From Microgenomates group bacterium RBG_16_45_19 (GTDB lineage: Bacteria; Patescibacteriota; Microgenomatia; UBA1400; RBG-16-45-19): a stretch of DNA of 39,753 nt. Each line of letters opens with the position of its first letter. Position 1 is the stretch's first letter. Made by a program: the position numbers and the translations under genes. Below the pieces are notes generated by a model that was given only the letters and a program-made list of their open reading frames with translations, was not told the origin of the DNA and did no database searches. The stretch lies in assembly GCA_001803415.1 (NCBI GenBank), contig MHDC01000017.1, forward strand, positions 1 to 39,753. Reading direction: 5' to 3'. Below are positions 1 through 8,541 of this stretch, piece after piece.

Positions 1-75
1 TTTTATCAACAACAATGGGAAACCATTAAATCAGCTATCACTGAGGCCCTGCGTTATGAATTGATGGTGACGTGA
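1..75 (+). pseudogene. 3' part of a DUF1704-like gene fragment, cut by the contig edge
   Basis: Frame 1 is open from the first base to TGA at 73-75 and reads as a short helical stretch ending in ELMVT. Bases 14-91 are identical to the inverted right end of the window (39676-39753). There the same sequence runs into a recognisable DUF1704 (QEGLA-family, HExxxH) peptidase gene, so I infer this is a piece of that gene. The fragment alone has no diagnostic motif, and its frame overlaps the following transposase start by GTGA. Confidence 0.45.
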
Positions 76-91
76 AGTGCGAAACTCGTGG
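14..91 (+). repeat. Left copy of a 78-bp perfect inverted repeat at the contig ends
   Basis: Bases 14-91 match the reverse complement of 39676-39753 at 78 of 78 positions. Identity stops at base 92 (t here, a in the other copy). The left copy continues 13 bases further outward, so the true repeat probably extends beyond the contig. Downstream sequences differ completely: a transposase here, DUF1704 at the right end. Confidence 0.95.
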
Positions 92-746
92 TAAGCAGAA
101 ATCCTTAAAAAAGCTCCGAAAAGAACTATCCATCCTCTTAGCCTTTGTGGAACAGCGACCCGCCTATCAGGTGGCTATCGATCACCATACCAGCTACCCC
201 ACCGTCACTCGGGTCTTCCGGACGATTCGGGATCTGCTTTACTACCAGTGTGAATTAGAAGGTAAACGCTTATCAGGCAGTGTTGAAGTTGATGAAGCCT
301 ATTTTGGCGGTAAGCGTAAAGGGAAACGGGGACGAGGTGCAGCCGGTAAACGAGTGGTCCTGGGTTTACTCGAGAGGCAGGGGCAAGTTTACACCCGGGT
401 GGTGGAAACTTTAACCGCAGAGCAACTGATGGAAATTATTCGCTTAAAGACCCGTAAAGGTAGCGTTTTCTACACCGACACGTTTAGAAGCTACAACTCC
501 CTCCACCAGTTTGGCAAGCACCTTCAGGTTAACCACCACAAAACCCTCGTCTCTCCCCGCCATAACCACATTAACGGGATTGAAGGCTTTTGGAGCTACG
601 CTAAGCATAAACTGTACAATTACCGAGGTGTCTCCCAAGCCAATTTGCCGTTATACTTAAAGGAGATGGAATACCGCTACAATCACCGTAAAGAAAACAT
701 CTTAGAACCAATTATGAAGCTGTATTTTGGTTACGTTTCGTACTAA
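72..746 (+). CDS. IS1595-family (IS1016-like) transposase
   Basis: A 224-residue DDE transposase of the ISXO2/IS1595 type, near the length of IS1016-group enzymes. A helix-turn-helix-like region lies at about residues 20-60. The catalytic core begins with VEVDEAYFGGKRKGKRGRG (D74), continues with FYTDTFRSY (D136) and ends with HNHINGIEGFW (E171, with N168 nearby), a signature of this family. The GTG start at 72 lies inside the 78-bp repeat, so the first seven codons come from sequence also found at the other contig end. The native start may differ, and no methionine codon follows before the helix-turn-helix region. Clear terminal inverted repeats were not found between 747 and 850, so the element boundaries are unknown. 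It probably mobilises its own insertion sequence by cut-and-paste or copy-in. Confidence 0.85.
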   Translation: MKCETRGKQKSLKKLRKELSILLAFVEQRPAYQVAIDHHTSYPTVTRVFRTIRDLLYYQCELEGKRLSGSVEVDEAYFGGKRKGKRGRGAAGKRVVLGLLERQGQVYTRVVETLTAEQLMEIIRLKTRKGSVFYTDTFRSYNSLHQFGKHLQVNHHKTLVSPRHNHINGIEGFWSYAKHKLYNYRGVSQANLPLYLKEMEYRYNHRKENILEPIMKLYFGYVSY

Positions 747-850
747 TTACCTAATATTATATCACTTGAACAAAATCCTAACCCAGGGATACTGTGATAA
801 AACTCTGAGTGATTTGGTTGAGTTCACCGTCTAAACTTAGCTGCCGTGGT

Positions 851-1627
851 CTAACCGTTATCAACTTTATCAATCCAGTCCTTAAATATTTCCCTTATTT
901 CTTCCAGGTGAGCTTCCTCATAAAAAGTGTGGAGTGCACCCTTAATCACATGCAGTTCTTTTTGTCCAGGTAACCTATCGTAAAGTAGCTGTTGCTGTTT
1001 CAACGGCGTGCCATCGTCCTTTTCCCCCACCATCATTAGTACGGGCATGGTCAATTTTCCTGCTTTTGGTAGTAAATCATGTCCTAACGAATCCTCAGCG
1101 AATGTCCATTTTAGCTTTTTTATCAAGCCAGGTTTTGACTTGCTCTCCTCAATCAGCCACCCGGTTTTCCTCCACGCCTCCACTTGACTTTTTGGTCTAA
1201 CTTCTAAAGTTAACTTACCTGACACCACCGTGGATATCGGCGCTACAGCTTTTACCTTTGAGGGGTAGTTTTCAGCATAAAAGGCGGTGCCATATCCGCC
1301 AATGCTATGCCCAGCCAGGTAGAAGGGCTCTTGATACCATGCTTGCGTCTTAGCCCACTGTATGACATCTTCCAGGTCTTCATAGTAGTTGGTCATGGTG
1401 GCATTCTCATACGCCCCGTCGCTCTGCCCAAAAGTATTAGTGGTATCAAAGGCCACCACGGTATACCCCTTATCTTTAAACGCCTGCCTAAATGTTTGAA
1501 TGTGCAGTTGTTCTTTTGAACCACTCAGTCCGTGCATAACGAAGACCAATCCCCTTGGCTTTATTGGCTTCTCTACCACCACTACCACCTTTTGCTTTTT
1601 TCTATTTGTAATTTTCAGTTTCTCCAT
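851..1627 (-). CDS. Alpha/beta hydrolase, serine aminopeptidase/monoacylglycerol-lipase type
   Basis: A 258-residue cytoplasmic protein with the alpha/beta-hydrolase fold. It has an oxyanion-region HGLSGSKE motif near residue 32, the nucleophile elbow GHSIGG with S108, an acidic residue after strand 7 in VGEKDDGTP, and the catalytic His in GALHTFYEE near the C-terminus. These suit the Hydrolase_4 (S33) group, which cleaves esters or short peptides; the substrate cannot be read from sequence. I start it at ATG 1627 rather than the in-frame TTG at 1633. A TAAACT box at 1640-1635 lies 7 nt before that ATG, so the transcript may be leaderless. It is separated from the upstream methyltransferase by a hairpin at 1657-1674. 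Confidence 0.8.
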   Translation of the reverse strand: MEKLKITNRKKQKVVVVVEKPIKPRGLVFVMHGLSGSKEQLHIQTFRQAFKDKGYTVVAFDTTNTFGQSDGAYENATMTNYYEDLEDVIQWAKTQAWYQEPFYLAGHSIGGYGTAFYAENYPSKVKAVAPISTVVSGKLTLEVRPKSQVEAWRKTGWLIEESKSKPGLIKKLKWTFAEDSLGHDLLPKAGKLTMPVLMMVGEKDDGTPLKQQQLLYDRLPGQKELHVIKGALHTFYEEAHLEEIREIFKDWIDKVDNG

Positions 1628-1656
1628 GTTCAAAGTTTACACCAAAATATCCTCCC

Positions 1657-1674
1657 GGCTTGGTTGACCAAGCC
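1657..1674 (-). terminator. Hairpin between the rRNA methyltransferase and hydrolase genes
   Basis: A perfect 7-bp stem (GGCTTGG/CCAAGCC) encloses a 4-base loop. On the minus strand it is followed by a purine stretch and then ATATTTT, not an immediate T-run. It could be a weak terminator for the methyltransferase gene or a processing structure. Confidence 0.35.
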
Positions 1675-1689
1675 ACTTTGGCCACCAGA

Positions 1690-2451
1690 TCATTGACTAT
1701 TATATAGTCCTACCCATTGCTCAACCGACAAGTCACTCGGTCTGGCTGATAAAGAGACCCCCAATTTCTGGCAAATACGGGCTAAATCCGGTTTCGCCAT
1801 TACGGTTTTCAGGTTGTGTTCCAACCGTCGCCCACCCCCAAAACCTTGTCTAATTAACTGTTGATAAGCCGGTCGGTCGGTCCAGGGTAGTAAAAGCTCG
1901 GCGCGTTTTTTTATGGCGATCATCACCGTCTCCACCTGAGGCGGAGGGTTAAAATCACTCCGGTGGAAACGATGAATCACCGCCATCTCAAACCAAGGCT
2001 TATGAGCGATAGCAAACTCGCTTTCGTGTCTGGCCCCGCACCAGCGCTCGCCCACTGCCTTCATTGTGACTAAATAAGCCGACTCCGGCGGATTAACTCC
2101 ATCCAGTAATTTGCGGATGATCTTGCCTTCAATCTCAAACGGGGTATTGGCAAAGACGTGATACGGCGTTTGCGGTAAGGGGTATTCCAAAAAATTACCC
2201 CCGACCAAAACCAACCGCGGGTTGTCGGCAAATTGCCGCTTCAACCTTTGGCACAATTTTTGATCAATCTCTACCCCAATCACTATTCTCACCACCGTTA
2301 ATAATTCCTGAGTAATAATCCCTTTGCCTGGACCGATCTCAATGACCGTCTCTGTTTGGCCAAATTGAGCCTGCCGTACCAATCGAGACACCAATTGCCG
2401 GTTATGAAAAAAATGCTGGGAGCGTAGTGGCCGCCGCCTGTTTGGTAACAT
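1690..2451 (-). CDS. rRNA adenine N6-methyltransferase (RsmA/KsgA-Erm superfamily)
   Basis: A 253-residue SAM-dependent methyltransferase that dimethylates adenines in rRNA, either the 16S 3' helix (RsmA) or A2058 of 23S (Erm). The N-terminal SQHFFHN segment (residues 11-17) resembles the QNF/QHF opening of both groups. Motif I is IEIGPGKG (37-44), the acidic ribose-binding residue is E61, and motif IV is NTPF (102-105) where the family normally has NLPY or NIPY. The C-terminal third is the small helical RNA-recognition domain. The gene follows a GT39-like gene by 58 bases on the same strand. RsmA would be the housekeeping role; the HFF opening and FNPPPQVETV block look somewhat Erm-like. Sequence alone does not settle which. 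Confidence 0.8.
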   Translation of the reverse strand: MLPNRRRPLRSQHFFHNRQLVSRLVRQAQFGQTETVIEIGPGKGIITQELLTVVRIVIGVEIDQKLCQRLKRQFADNPRLVLVGGNFLEYPLPQTPYHVFANTPFEIEGKIIRKLLDGVNPPESAYLVTMKAVGERWCGARHESEFAIAHKPWFEMAVIHRFHRSDFNPPPQVETVMIAIKKRAELLLPWTDRPAYQQLIRQGFGGGRRLEHNLKTVMAKPDLARICQKLGVSLSARPSDLSVEQWVGLYNSQ

Positions 2452-2509
2452 CGCGGCCTCTAAGAACTAAGCTACTCATAACTAGCCCCATAGTCTAGCC
2501 GACTTACCT

Positions 2510-4093
2510 TTATTTGTCCAGCTCTTGTGCCAACTTTTTCACTTCAATGCCTCCGGGAAAACTGGTGCTTTGCGTCTCCTCTTTCGGAAATAAACTCCGC
2601 CAATAATCCCGCGAATAGGCGGCATGGTCCCCCGGTTCCATAATTAAAAAAATAACCGCCTCACCGGCTTGACCGCGGTTGGGAACCATTTGATCGTAGC
2701 CTGTTTTATTAATCACATATTCCGGCTGGTCCGGTTTATAAGCGTAGGTCACCGGCAACTGGTTAAATTCCTTTTTCCCCACCCACCAAAATAAATATTG
2801 ATAAGGGTAGTCGTAAATTAAAGGTGTGTACGTGTACACCGCCAACGGTTGCCCTGCCGCCTGAGCGTAAATCCAGCGCACCGCTTTAACTTGTGACCGA
2901 TATTCTTGACCGTTTGCCTCTCGCAAAATTTGACTGATATCGCCTGCCTGGGCCATCACCATCACTGCCACCAGGCAAAATATTATCACCCGAAACTGCC
3001 GACTCCGCCAGCCTAATTCAAAGAAAACCCCTAAAAATAATCCCACCAAGACCGGTATCAAATAAAGGTAATAATCTTTAACCAATCTGGGGAAAATCAG
3101 AAAGTAAATCCAAGTCACTCCCCCTGCTAAAGCCAATAAACTTATAAAGTCTTTAAAGCCTGGCTGCCGCTTTAAGGCCTGGCTGATTACTGACCGAAAA
3201 CCAACCGCACTGGCGATCAAGCCACCGATAATGACGCCACCCAGCCACGGTTCGGTGATGGCCGTCACCGACCGACTAATCATTGATACCAAATTAATGG
3301 GTCTGTCTATCAGCCTGACGTACCAAGCTAAACCTCCGCCCAGACTGGTATCCGCGCCTGTTGCCAATTGCCCCAATGCCCTCAGCTGACTCCACTCGTG
3401 CCTGACGTCGTAAATCAGGTTTGGTAGTAACGGTATTACCAAACCCATGAGGAGCCAAGCCCTCGACTGGACTGAGAATTGGAGGTGTTGTTTCCGCCAC
3501 AGATATCCTAACCAAACGACTAACAATAGGTAAGCCATGGGTGTATCCACCGGTTCAAAATGCCACCATAAAGAAGCTAACAGTCCTGTCCCCAACCAAA
3601 TGATCGGCCGTGGTTGTCGCTTCCATTCCCACAAGCAGGCCAAGCAGCCTAATCCAGCCAGAGGTATTAATTGTTGCGGAAAAGAATATAAGGCCAGGTT
3701 TGTCATGATGGGCATGACCGCGAACAGGCCAGCCCACCACCAACCCACGCGGGCTCCAAACCAGCGTTTACCTAAGTAATAACCAATCGGGATCATGACC
3801 GTCACTAAGATGGTCACCATGTAGACGGCGGCTCTGGGATCCCCACCTGATAGCCAGTAGGGGATAGCCAATAAGTAAAAATAGCCGGGACCAAAAAAAG
3901 TTCCGGCCAGCGAACCCCAAGCCCCTACCAGCATCGGCCGATTTAATTCGGTGATTTGCCTCACCCAAAGCATATCCCGGCCAAAATCCCAGGAGAAATT
4001 AAAATAGCCTTGATAAGCCAAGCCCAACCGTACTACTAGCATCACCCCTGTCAGTAGCCCGACTCCCAAATAATCTTTAACCTCTCGTTTCAT
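2510..4093 (-). CDS. GT39/PMT-like integral membrane glycosyltransferase
   Basis: A 527-residue multipass protein with roughly ten or more hydrophobic segments and a soluble C-terminal tail of about 130 residues. The first periplasmic loop carries acidic residues in WDFGRDMLW (about residues 36-44), where GT-C enzymes place the catalytic Asp. It probably transfers a sugar from a polyprenyl-phosphate carrier to a protein or lipid outside the membrane. It lies 18 bases after lepA and probably belongs to the murJ-lepA-transferase operon. Family assignment rests on topology and the loop motif; donor and acceptor are unknown. Confidence 0.7.
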   Translation of the reverse strand: MKREVKDYLGVGLLTGVMLVVRLGLAYQGYFNFSWDFGRDMLWVRQITELNRPMLVGAWGSLAGTFFGPGYFYLLAIPYWLSGGDPRAAVYMVTILVTVMIPIGYYLGKRWFGARVGWWWAGLFAVMPIMTNLALYSFPQQLIPLAGLGCLACLWEWKRQPRPIIWLGTGLLASLWWHFEPVDTPMAYLLLVVWLGYLWRKQHLQFSVQSRAWLLMGLVIPLLPNLIYDVRHEWSQLRALGQLATGADTSLGGGLAWYVRLIDRPINLVSMISRSVTAITEPWLGGVIIGGLIASAVGFRSVISQALKRQPGFKDFISLLALAGGVTWIYFLIFPRLVKDYYLYLIPVLVGLFLGVFFELGWRSRQFRVIIFCLVAVMVMAQAGDISQILREANGQEYRSQVKAVRWIYAQAAGQPLAVYTYTPLIYDYPYQYLFWWVGKKEFNQLPVTYAYKPDQPEYVINKTGYDQMVPNRGQAGEAVIFLIMEPGDHAAYSRDYWRSLFPKEETQSTSFPGGIEVKKLAQELDK

Positions 4094-4111
4094 TCTTCCA
4101 TCATAGCTGAA

Positions 4112-5911
4112 TTATTTCTTCAACACCGCCATGAAGGCTTCCTGGGGGATATCCACTTTGCCGAACACCGCCCGTCGCTCCTTACCCTTCTTCTGTTTTG
4201 ACAACAGTTTCATCCGCCGGGTCATATCCCCACCGTAAAGTTTAGCGGTCACGTCCTTACGATAAGCCTTGACCGTCTCCCGGGCTAAAATCGTTCCTCC
4301 CACCGCCGCTTGGATCGGAATCGGGAATAGCTGCCTGGGAATTACCTCGGCTAGCTTAGCCGTTAACCGCCGAGCCACTGTCAACGCTCGCTCTTCCACC
4401 ACTATTTGCGAAAAAGCTTCCACCGGCTCCTTATTAATCAAAATCGTCAACTTGACGGCTTGAACCGGTTCATAACCGGTCAAGTTATAATCCAAACTGG
4501 CAAAACCGGAGGAAAGTGACTTTAAGTCATCATAAAAAGTGATAATAATCTCCGCCAACGGGATCCGGTAAGTCAGTTTCGCCCGTTCGCCCAAATATTC
4601 TAAATCTTCCATTGTTCCCCGATGTTCCTCCACCAGTCTCATCACTCCACCCACCACCGCTTTCGGGGCGTAAATATGCATCAACGTCATCGGCTCTTTA
4701 ATTTCTTGAATTAGGCTGGGATCGGGCAATTCCGCCGCGTTTTTTACAATTACCATCTCCCCGGCGGTTTTCGTAACTTCATATCTGACCGTGGGTACGG
4801 TGGTAATTAATTCCAACCCGTATTCTCGTGATAACCGTTCCCGCACGATGTCGGCATGTAAGACTCCCAAAAAACCCATCCTAAGGCCATTCCCCAACGC
4901 CAACGAGTGAGTCGGGGTAAAGGCCAAAGCCGCATCATGCAGTTTTAATTTGTCAACCCCCTCGACTAGGTTTTGATAATCATCACCATCGATGGGGTAA
5001 AAATCCATATAGACCATCAGTTGCGGCGCCTGATAACCGGGTAGGGGAGCCACCGTCATCCCCGCTGTTGTCACCGTATCTCCCACTTGGGCTTCCCCGA
5101 TATTCTTGAGGCCCGTGGCAATGTAACCGACTTCTCCGGCAGCCAGTTGATCCACCTTTTCCATTTTGGGAGTGTAAACCCCAATTTCCGCCGGCTCAAA
5201 CACTATACCCGTAGCCAACATTTCCAGTTTGGACTTAACCGTGATGTGCCCCCCTCTGACTCTGATCGCGGCGACAACGCCTTTGTGATTGTCATAATGT
5301 GAGGTAAAAATTAGAGCCCGAAATGGTTGTTGCTGACTGCCCAGAGGTTCGGGAATTCGCTCAATGATGGCGGTGAATAACGCTTCCACTCCCAAACCTG
5401 TTTTCGCTGACACTTTGACAATTTCTTTTTCCTCAAAGCCAAAAGTTTCCATAAGTTCCAGGATCGTGCCCGTAATCTCGGCATTGACTAAATCCACCTT
5501 ATTTAGGACCGGAATAATGGTTAATCGCTGGGCCTTAGCGGTATCGTAGTGGGATAAAGTCTGGGCTTGGATCCCTTGGGTGGCATCGACCAGCAATAAC
5601 ACTCCCTCGACTGCGTTCAAGGACCGGGAGACTTCATAAGTAAAATCTACATGACCGGGTGTATCAATCAAATGCAAAATGGCTTCGCTGGTCTGATATT
5701 TTTCGGCCAACGCTGGCGGCAACTTAAAGTGCATTCTCACCGGCGCCATTTTAATCGTGATCCCCCGCTCCTGCTCAATCGGATTGCTGTCGAGGAGTCG
5801 TTCGTGGAATTCTCGCGGGCTGATCGTGCCGGTTTTTAACAACATCCGGTCAGTCAACGTCGTTTTGCCGTGATCAATGTGGGCAATAATCGAAAAATTG
5901 CGAATCAGCAT
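4112..5911 (-). CDS. lepA: Elongation factor 4 (LepA), back-translocating GTPase
   Basis: 599 residues, the usual LepA length. G1 is AHIDHGKTT near the N-terminus, switch I contains ERGITIK, G3 is DTPGHVDF, and G4 is NKVD. These are followed by domain II, the EF-G-like domains III and V, and the LepA-specific C-terminal domain with YGGDMTRRMKLL and the terminal IPQEAFMAVLK block. EF4 binds the ribosome and remodels stalled or mis-translocated complexes, and has a role in 30S biogenesis. The ATG lies 3 bases after the murJ stop codon, so the two genes are almost certainly co-transcribed. No Shine-Dalgarno motif is evident. Confidence 0.97.
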   Translation of the reverse strand: MLIRNFSIIAHIDHGKTTLTDRMLLKTGTISPREFHERLLDSNPIEQERGITIKMAPVRMHFKLPPALAEKYQTSEAILHLIDTPGHVDFTYEVSRSLNAVEGVLLLVDATQGIQAQTLSHYDTAKAQRLTIIPVLNKVDLVNAEITGTILELMETFGFEEKEIVKVSAKTGLGVEALFTAIIERIPEPLGSQQQPFRALIFTSHYDNHKGVVAAIRVRGGHITVKSKLEMLATGIVFEPAEIGVYTPKMEKVDQLAAGEVGYIATGLKNIGEAQVGDTVTTAGMTVAPLPGYQAPQLMVYMDFYPIDGDDYQNLVEGVDKLKLHDAALAFTPTHSLALGNGLRMGFLGVLHADIVRERLSREYGLELITTVPTVRYEVTKTAGEMVIVKNAAELPDPSLIQEIKEPMTLMHIYAPKAVVGGVMRLVEEHRGTMEDLEYLGERAKLTYRIPLAEIIITFYDDLKSLSSGFASLDYNLTGYEPVQAVKLTILINKEPVEAFSQIVVEERALTVARRLTAKLAEVIPRQLFPIPIQAAVGGTILARETVKAYRKDVTAKLYGGDMTRRMKLLSKQKKGKERRAVFGKVDIPQEAFMAVLKK

Positions 5912-5914
5912 ACC

Positions 5915-7603
5915 TTACCACGGTTTTATCTGTTCATTTTGGGTCGGCGGCTCCTCAATCACTTCCTCAGTTTGTGCCAACACTGACCGCCAGTTACCCA
6001 GCTTGGATAGGATTCTGGCATAGGCTTCCAATGCCGGAATTCTAAACATCCGTGCCAAACTTAAATAGACCACCGCCCCAATCAGCGACACAATCAGTGT
6101 TAACAAGAGCAACGGTAGGACGCGGGTGGTATCAAAGACGTAGCGGTCCAACAGCCGCAAGGGAATCCATAAGGCCAAGCCCATGGCTGCCGTCGCCAGC
6201 CCCATCTTTAGCGGCGAACTCAGCAGTTCCCTCATTGTCATCCCCGATATCTTTGGCTTGAGTTTAATGATTAACAGACTCATTTGCACCAAAGCTGCCA
6301 CAGTCACCCCAAAGGCCAAACCGATTACCCCCCAGTGATAAACCATGACTGACAAATAAGCGATGCTGATATTAATCAAAACCGAAATCAGGGCGATCCA
6401 GAGCGGTATTTTGGTATCGTGTAAAGCATAATACACCCTGGTTAAGACGTGAATCGACGCTGACGCAAACACCGATAATGCCAAAATCGCTACTACTTTA
6501 CCCGTTAGGACTGTCGCCGCCCAAGGAAATTCCGCTGCGCCGTAAGCTAACCGGACTAAGGGAATCCGCAGGATTAATAAAAGCATGCCCGCCGGTAGGG
6601 CGATAAACAACACCTGGTGAAACGATTGTAAGAAAGTTTGTTTAAACTGGCTCGCTTCGCCGTCAGCGGCCGTTTTTGATAAGAACGGCAGTGACGCTTG
6701 TCCCATCGGCACCGAAAAAATTCTGATCGGGGCGCTCATCAGCTGGGTGGCAATATTCATGATCGTTAAGGAACCGGATGGTAAGGCCGTGGCAAAGAAA
6801 ACCGTCGCGAATAATTCAATTTGGTTGACCGAAATGGCAAAAATCCGCGGCGGCATCAACCGCAGCATTTCCACCACCCCCGCCTGCTTGAGGAGGATTT
6901 TCGGTCGGTAGACAAAACCCAATGTCCGCGCCAGGGGTATTTGCATTAACAGGTGCAGTAACGCCCCCACCACCACCCCGATGGTCGGGCCGTAAATGCC
7001 GATCATTGGGGCTAACAAAACAGTCCCCAAAATTATGCCCAAATTGTAAGCCGACGGCGATAAAGCCGGAATCAAAAAGCGATGTTCCGCTTGGATAGCT
7101 CCGGTTAAAAAATTGCTAATCGCAAAGAAAAATTGAGCCAGGAGCATGATCCGAGTTAGCTGTGCCGCCAGCAAAATTTGCCACTCGGCAAAATTAGTTG
7201 AGGTAAACAGGCGGGTGAAGGGTACTGCCCAAATAAAGATCACCCCGGCCACCGCGGCGAAAACTAAGAGGACAATGTTCATCACTGACGAGGCGATGGC
7301 GAAAGCTTCGGTGCGGTTCTGCTTTAAGTGCTTGGCAAAAACCGGGATAAAAGCCGCCGACAGTGAGCCGATAACCAGGATCTGAAAGACTAATTCCGGC
7401 AAGCGGAAAGCTACCCAGTAAGCGTCCAACTGCATCCTCGATAACGGTGAACCGAAGAATTCTCCCACCAGTAAGCGGTTCCGCAGTAGCCCTAGGAGCG
7501 ATGACAACAGACTGCTGGCGGTGATGATCGCCGCCGCCGACAAAATGCTCGAATGCTGCCGGCTGATTAATCGCTGACTGGAATTAAGCCACTGCTTCAC
7601 CAT
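5915..7603 (-). CDS. murJ: Lipid II flippase MurJ (MviN, MOP superfamily)
   Basis: A 562-residue polytopic protein with about 14 hydrophobic helices, consistent with the MurJ branch of the MOP exporters. Near the N-terminus it has the family pattern AAAIITASSLLSSLLGLLRN and the downstream DAYWVAFRLPEL segment; the loop with GIYGPTIGVVVGALLH is also typical. It flips undecaprenyl-linked peptidoglycan precursor to the outer face of the membrane. The C-terminal 25 residues are acidic and probably cytoplasmic. It is the first gene of a minus-strand operon with lepA and the GT39-like gene, divergent from rpsT across a 49-base gap. Confidence 0.93.
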   Translation of the reverse strand: MVKQWLNSSQRLISRQHSSILSAAAIITASSLLSSLLGLLRNRLLVGEFFGSPLSRMQLDAYWVAFRLPELVFQILVIGSLSAAFIPVFAKHLKQNRTEAFAIASSVMNIVLLVFAAVAGVIFIWAVPFTRLFTSTNFAEWQILLAAQLTRIMLLAQFFFAISNFLTGAIQAEHRFLIPALSPSAYNLGIILGTVLLAPMIGIYGPTIGVVVGALLHLLMQIPLARTLGFVYRPKILLKQAGVVEMLRLMPPRIFAISVNQIELFATVFFATALPSGSLTIMNIATQLMSAPIRIFSVPMGQASLPFLSKTAADGEASQFKQTFLQSFHQVLFIALPAGMLLLILRIPLVRLAYGAAEFPWAATVLTGKVVAILALSVFASASIHVLTRVYYALHDTKIPLWIALISVLINISIAYLSVMVYHWGVIGLAFGVTVAALVQMSLLIIKLKPKISGMTMRELLSSPLKMGLATAAMGLALWIPLRLLDRYVFDTTRVLPLLLLTLIVSLIGAVVYLSLARMFRIPALEAYARILSKLGNWRSVLAQTEEVIEEPPTQNEQIKPW

Positions 7604-7652
7604 AAGTGTACTCTGGTATTGTAGCAGTTAAATATGATAAAATCGCTTTCTT
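7604..7652. promoter_or_regulatory. Divergent promoter region between murJ and rpsT
   Basis: The 49-base gap must carry signals for both genes. On the minus strand a TACAAT box (7623-7618) lies 14 nt before the murJ ATG. On the plus strand, overlapping TATGAT (7633-7638) and TAAAAT (7638-7643) boxes precede rpsT by 9-14 nt. No convincing -35 elements or ribosome-binding sites are visible, so these are candidates only. Confidence 0.4.
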
Positions 7653-7901
7653 ATGCCAGTGACTACCTCAGCCGCAAAAGCCCTCCGCCGTGATCGTCGC
7701 CGGACTTTGGTTAATCTAACTTTGCGCTCCCAAGTTAATAGTCTGGTCCGCCAGTCGACCCAGCGTCCCACCGCTGACTTAATTAGACAAGCTTATTCCC
7801 TTTTGGATCGAGCCGCCCAGAATCACATCCTTCATCCCAATCGAGCGGCCAAATTAAAATCCAAGTTGGCCAAACTGCCACCGGTGAAGAAGCGCCCCTA
7901 A
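7653..7901 (+). CDS. rpsT: 30S ribosomal protein S20
   Basis: 82 residues, very basic. It begins MPVTTSAAKALRRDRRR and ends with the S20 pattern LLDRAAQNHILHPNRAAKLKSKLAK, which matches the conserved helical hairpin of bS20. The protein binds 16S rRNA early in small-subunit assembly. It is slightly shorter than the usual 85-90 residues. It stands alone between murJ and the pilus genes, with its own probable promoter and no Shine-Dalgarno motif. Confidence 0.9.
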   Translation: MPVTTSAAKALRRDRRRTLVNLTLRSQVNSLVRQSTQRPTADLIRQAYSLLDRAAQNHILHPNRAAKLKSKLAKLPPVKKRP

Positions 7902-7909
7902 CCCCCATC

Positions 7910-7938
7910 TTGCTCTTGATACCTGAATTTTCTACAAT
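7910..7938 (+). promoter_or_regulatory. Predicted sigma70-type promoter of the pilus-glycan operon
   Basis: TTGCTC (7910-7915) and TACAAT (7933-7938) are separated by 17 bases. The predicted start near 7945 would leave a leader of about 29 nt before pilN. The downstream genes to 16862 are closely spaced or overlapping and could be served by it. Confidence 0.6.
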
Positions 7939-7973
7939 GTAATTGAGGCTCTGTCATTAGTCGCCTGCCCAAC

Positions 7974-8534
7974 ATGGCTAATCAGCTCCATCCAACACCC
8001 AGTATTAACCTCTTAACTCAAGATGCCTTGTCTTCGAGTTTGATCGGCAAATTCTTGCTCTGGACTTTATCCATCGGCCGCTATGTCGTAGTTTTTACCG
8101 AATTAATTGTCATTCTCTCTTTTCTCTCCCGCTTTAAACTAGATCGGGATCTAACCGACTTAAACGAAGCCATCGCCCGCCAAAAAGCCATTGTCCTGTC
8201 CTATGGTGATTTAGAGACCAAAATCCGTTATGACCAGGAACGGCTAGCGCTGGTTCGTCAGGAGGAGACTAAGCTCAAACCGCCTCAAGTCCTCACCCTC
8301 TTAAATCAAACTGTCCCGGCTGACATTAAGTTTGATGACCTGAGTTTAACTGAAAATTCCTTTAAATTTTCGGCCGTTGCCCTCACCCCTCAAGGTTTGG
8401 CCGTGATGCTTAACAATCTGGTCAATCACCCTCTGGTTGAAGAGGTTAATATTACCGACGTCTCGTCTCAGGATCAAAACAATAGCATCAACTTTTCCAT
8501 TGACACTAAATTAAAAGCCCCCTCGTCCGGCTGA
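7974..8534 (+). CDS. PilN-like type IV pilus inner-membrane assembly protein
   Basis: 186 residues with the PilN layout. A short cytoplasmic N-terminus contains PSINLL, the usual contact motif for PilM. One membrane helix follows at about residues 30-52, then a coiled-coil stretch, and then a small alpha/beta domain (ferredoxin-like) with PADIKFDDLSL. PilN pairs with PilO to link the pilus motor platform to the envelope. The position directly ahead of a PilO-like gene supports the call. No pilM, pilB or pilC lies in the window, so the remainder of the machine must be elsewhere. Confidence 0.8.
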   Translation: MANQLHPTPSINLLTQDALSSSLIGKFLLWTLSIGRYVVVFTELIVILSFLSRFKLDRDLTDLNEAIARQKAIVLSYGDLETKIRYDQERLALVRQEETKLKPPQVLTLLNQTVPADIKFDDLSLTENSFKFSAVALTPQGLAVMLNNLVNHPLVEEVNITDVSSQDQNNSINFSIDTKLKAPSSG

Positions 8535-8541
8535 TCCACCT

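Noticed and set aside
747-850. Right terminal inverted repeat of the insertion sequence
   Set aside because: No segment here convincingly matches sequence at or after base 1-120 in inverted orientation.
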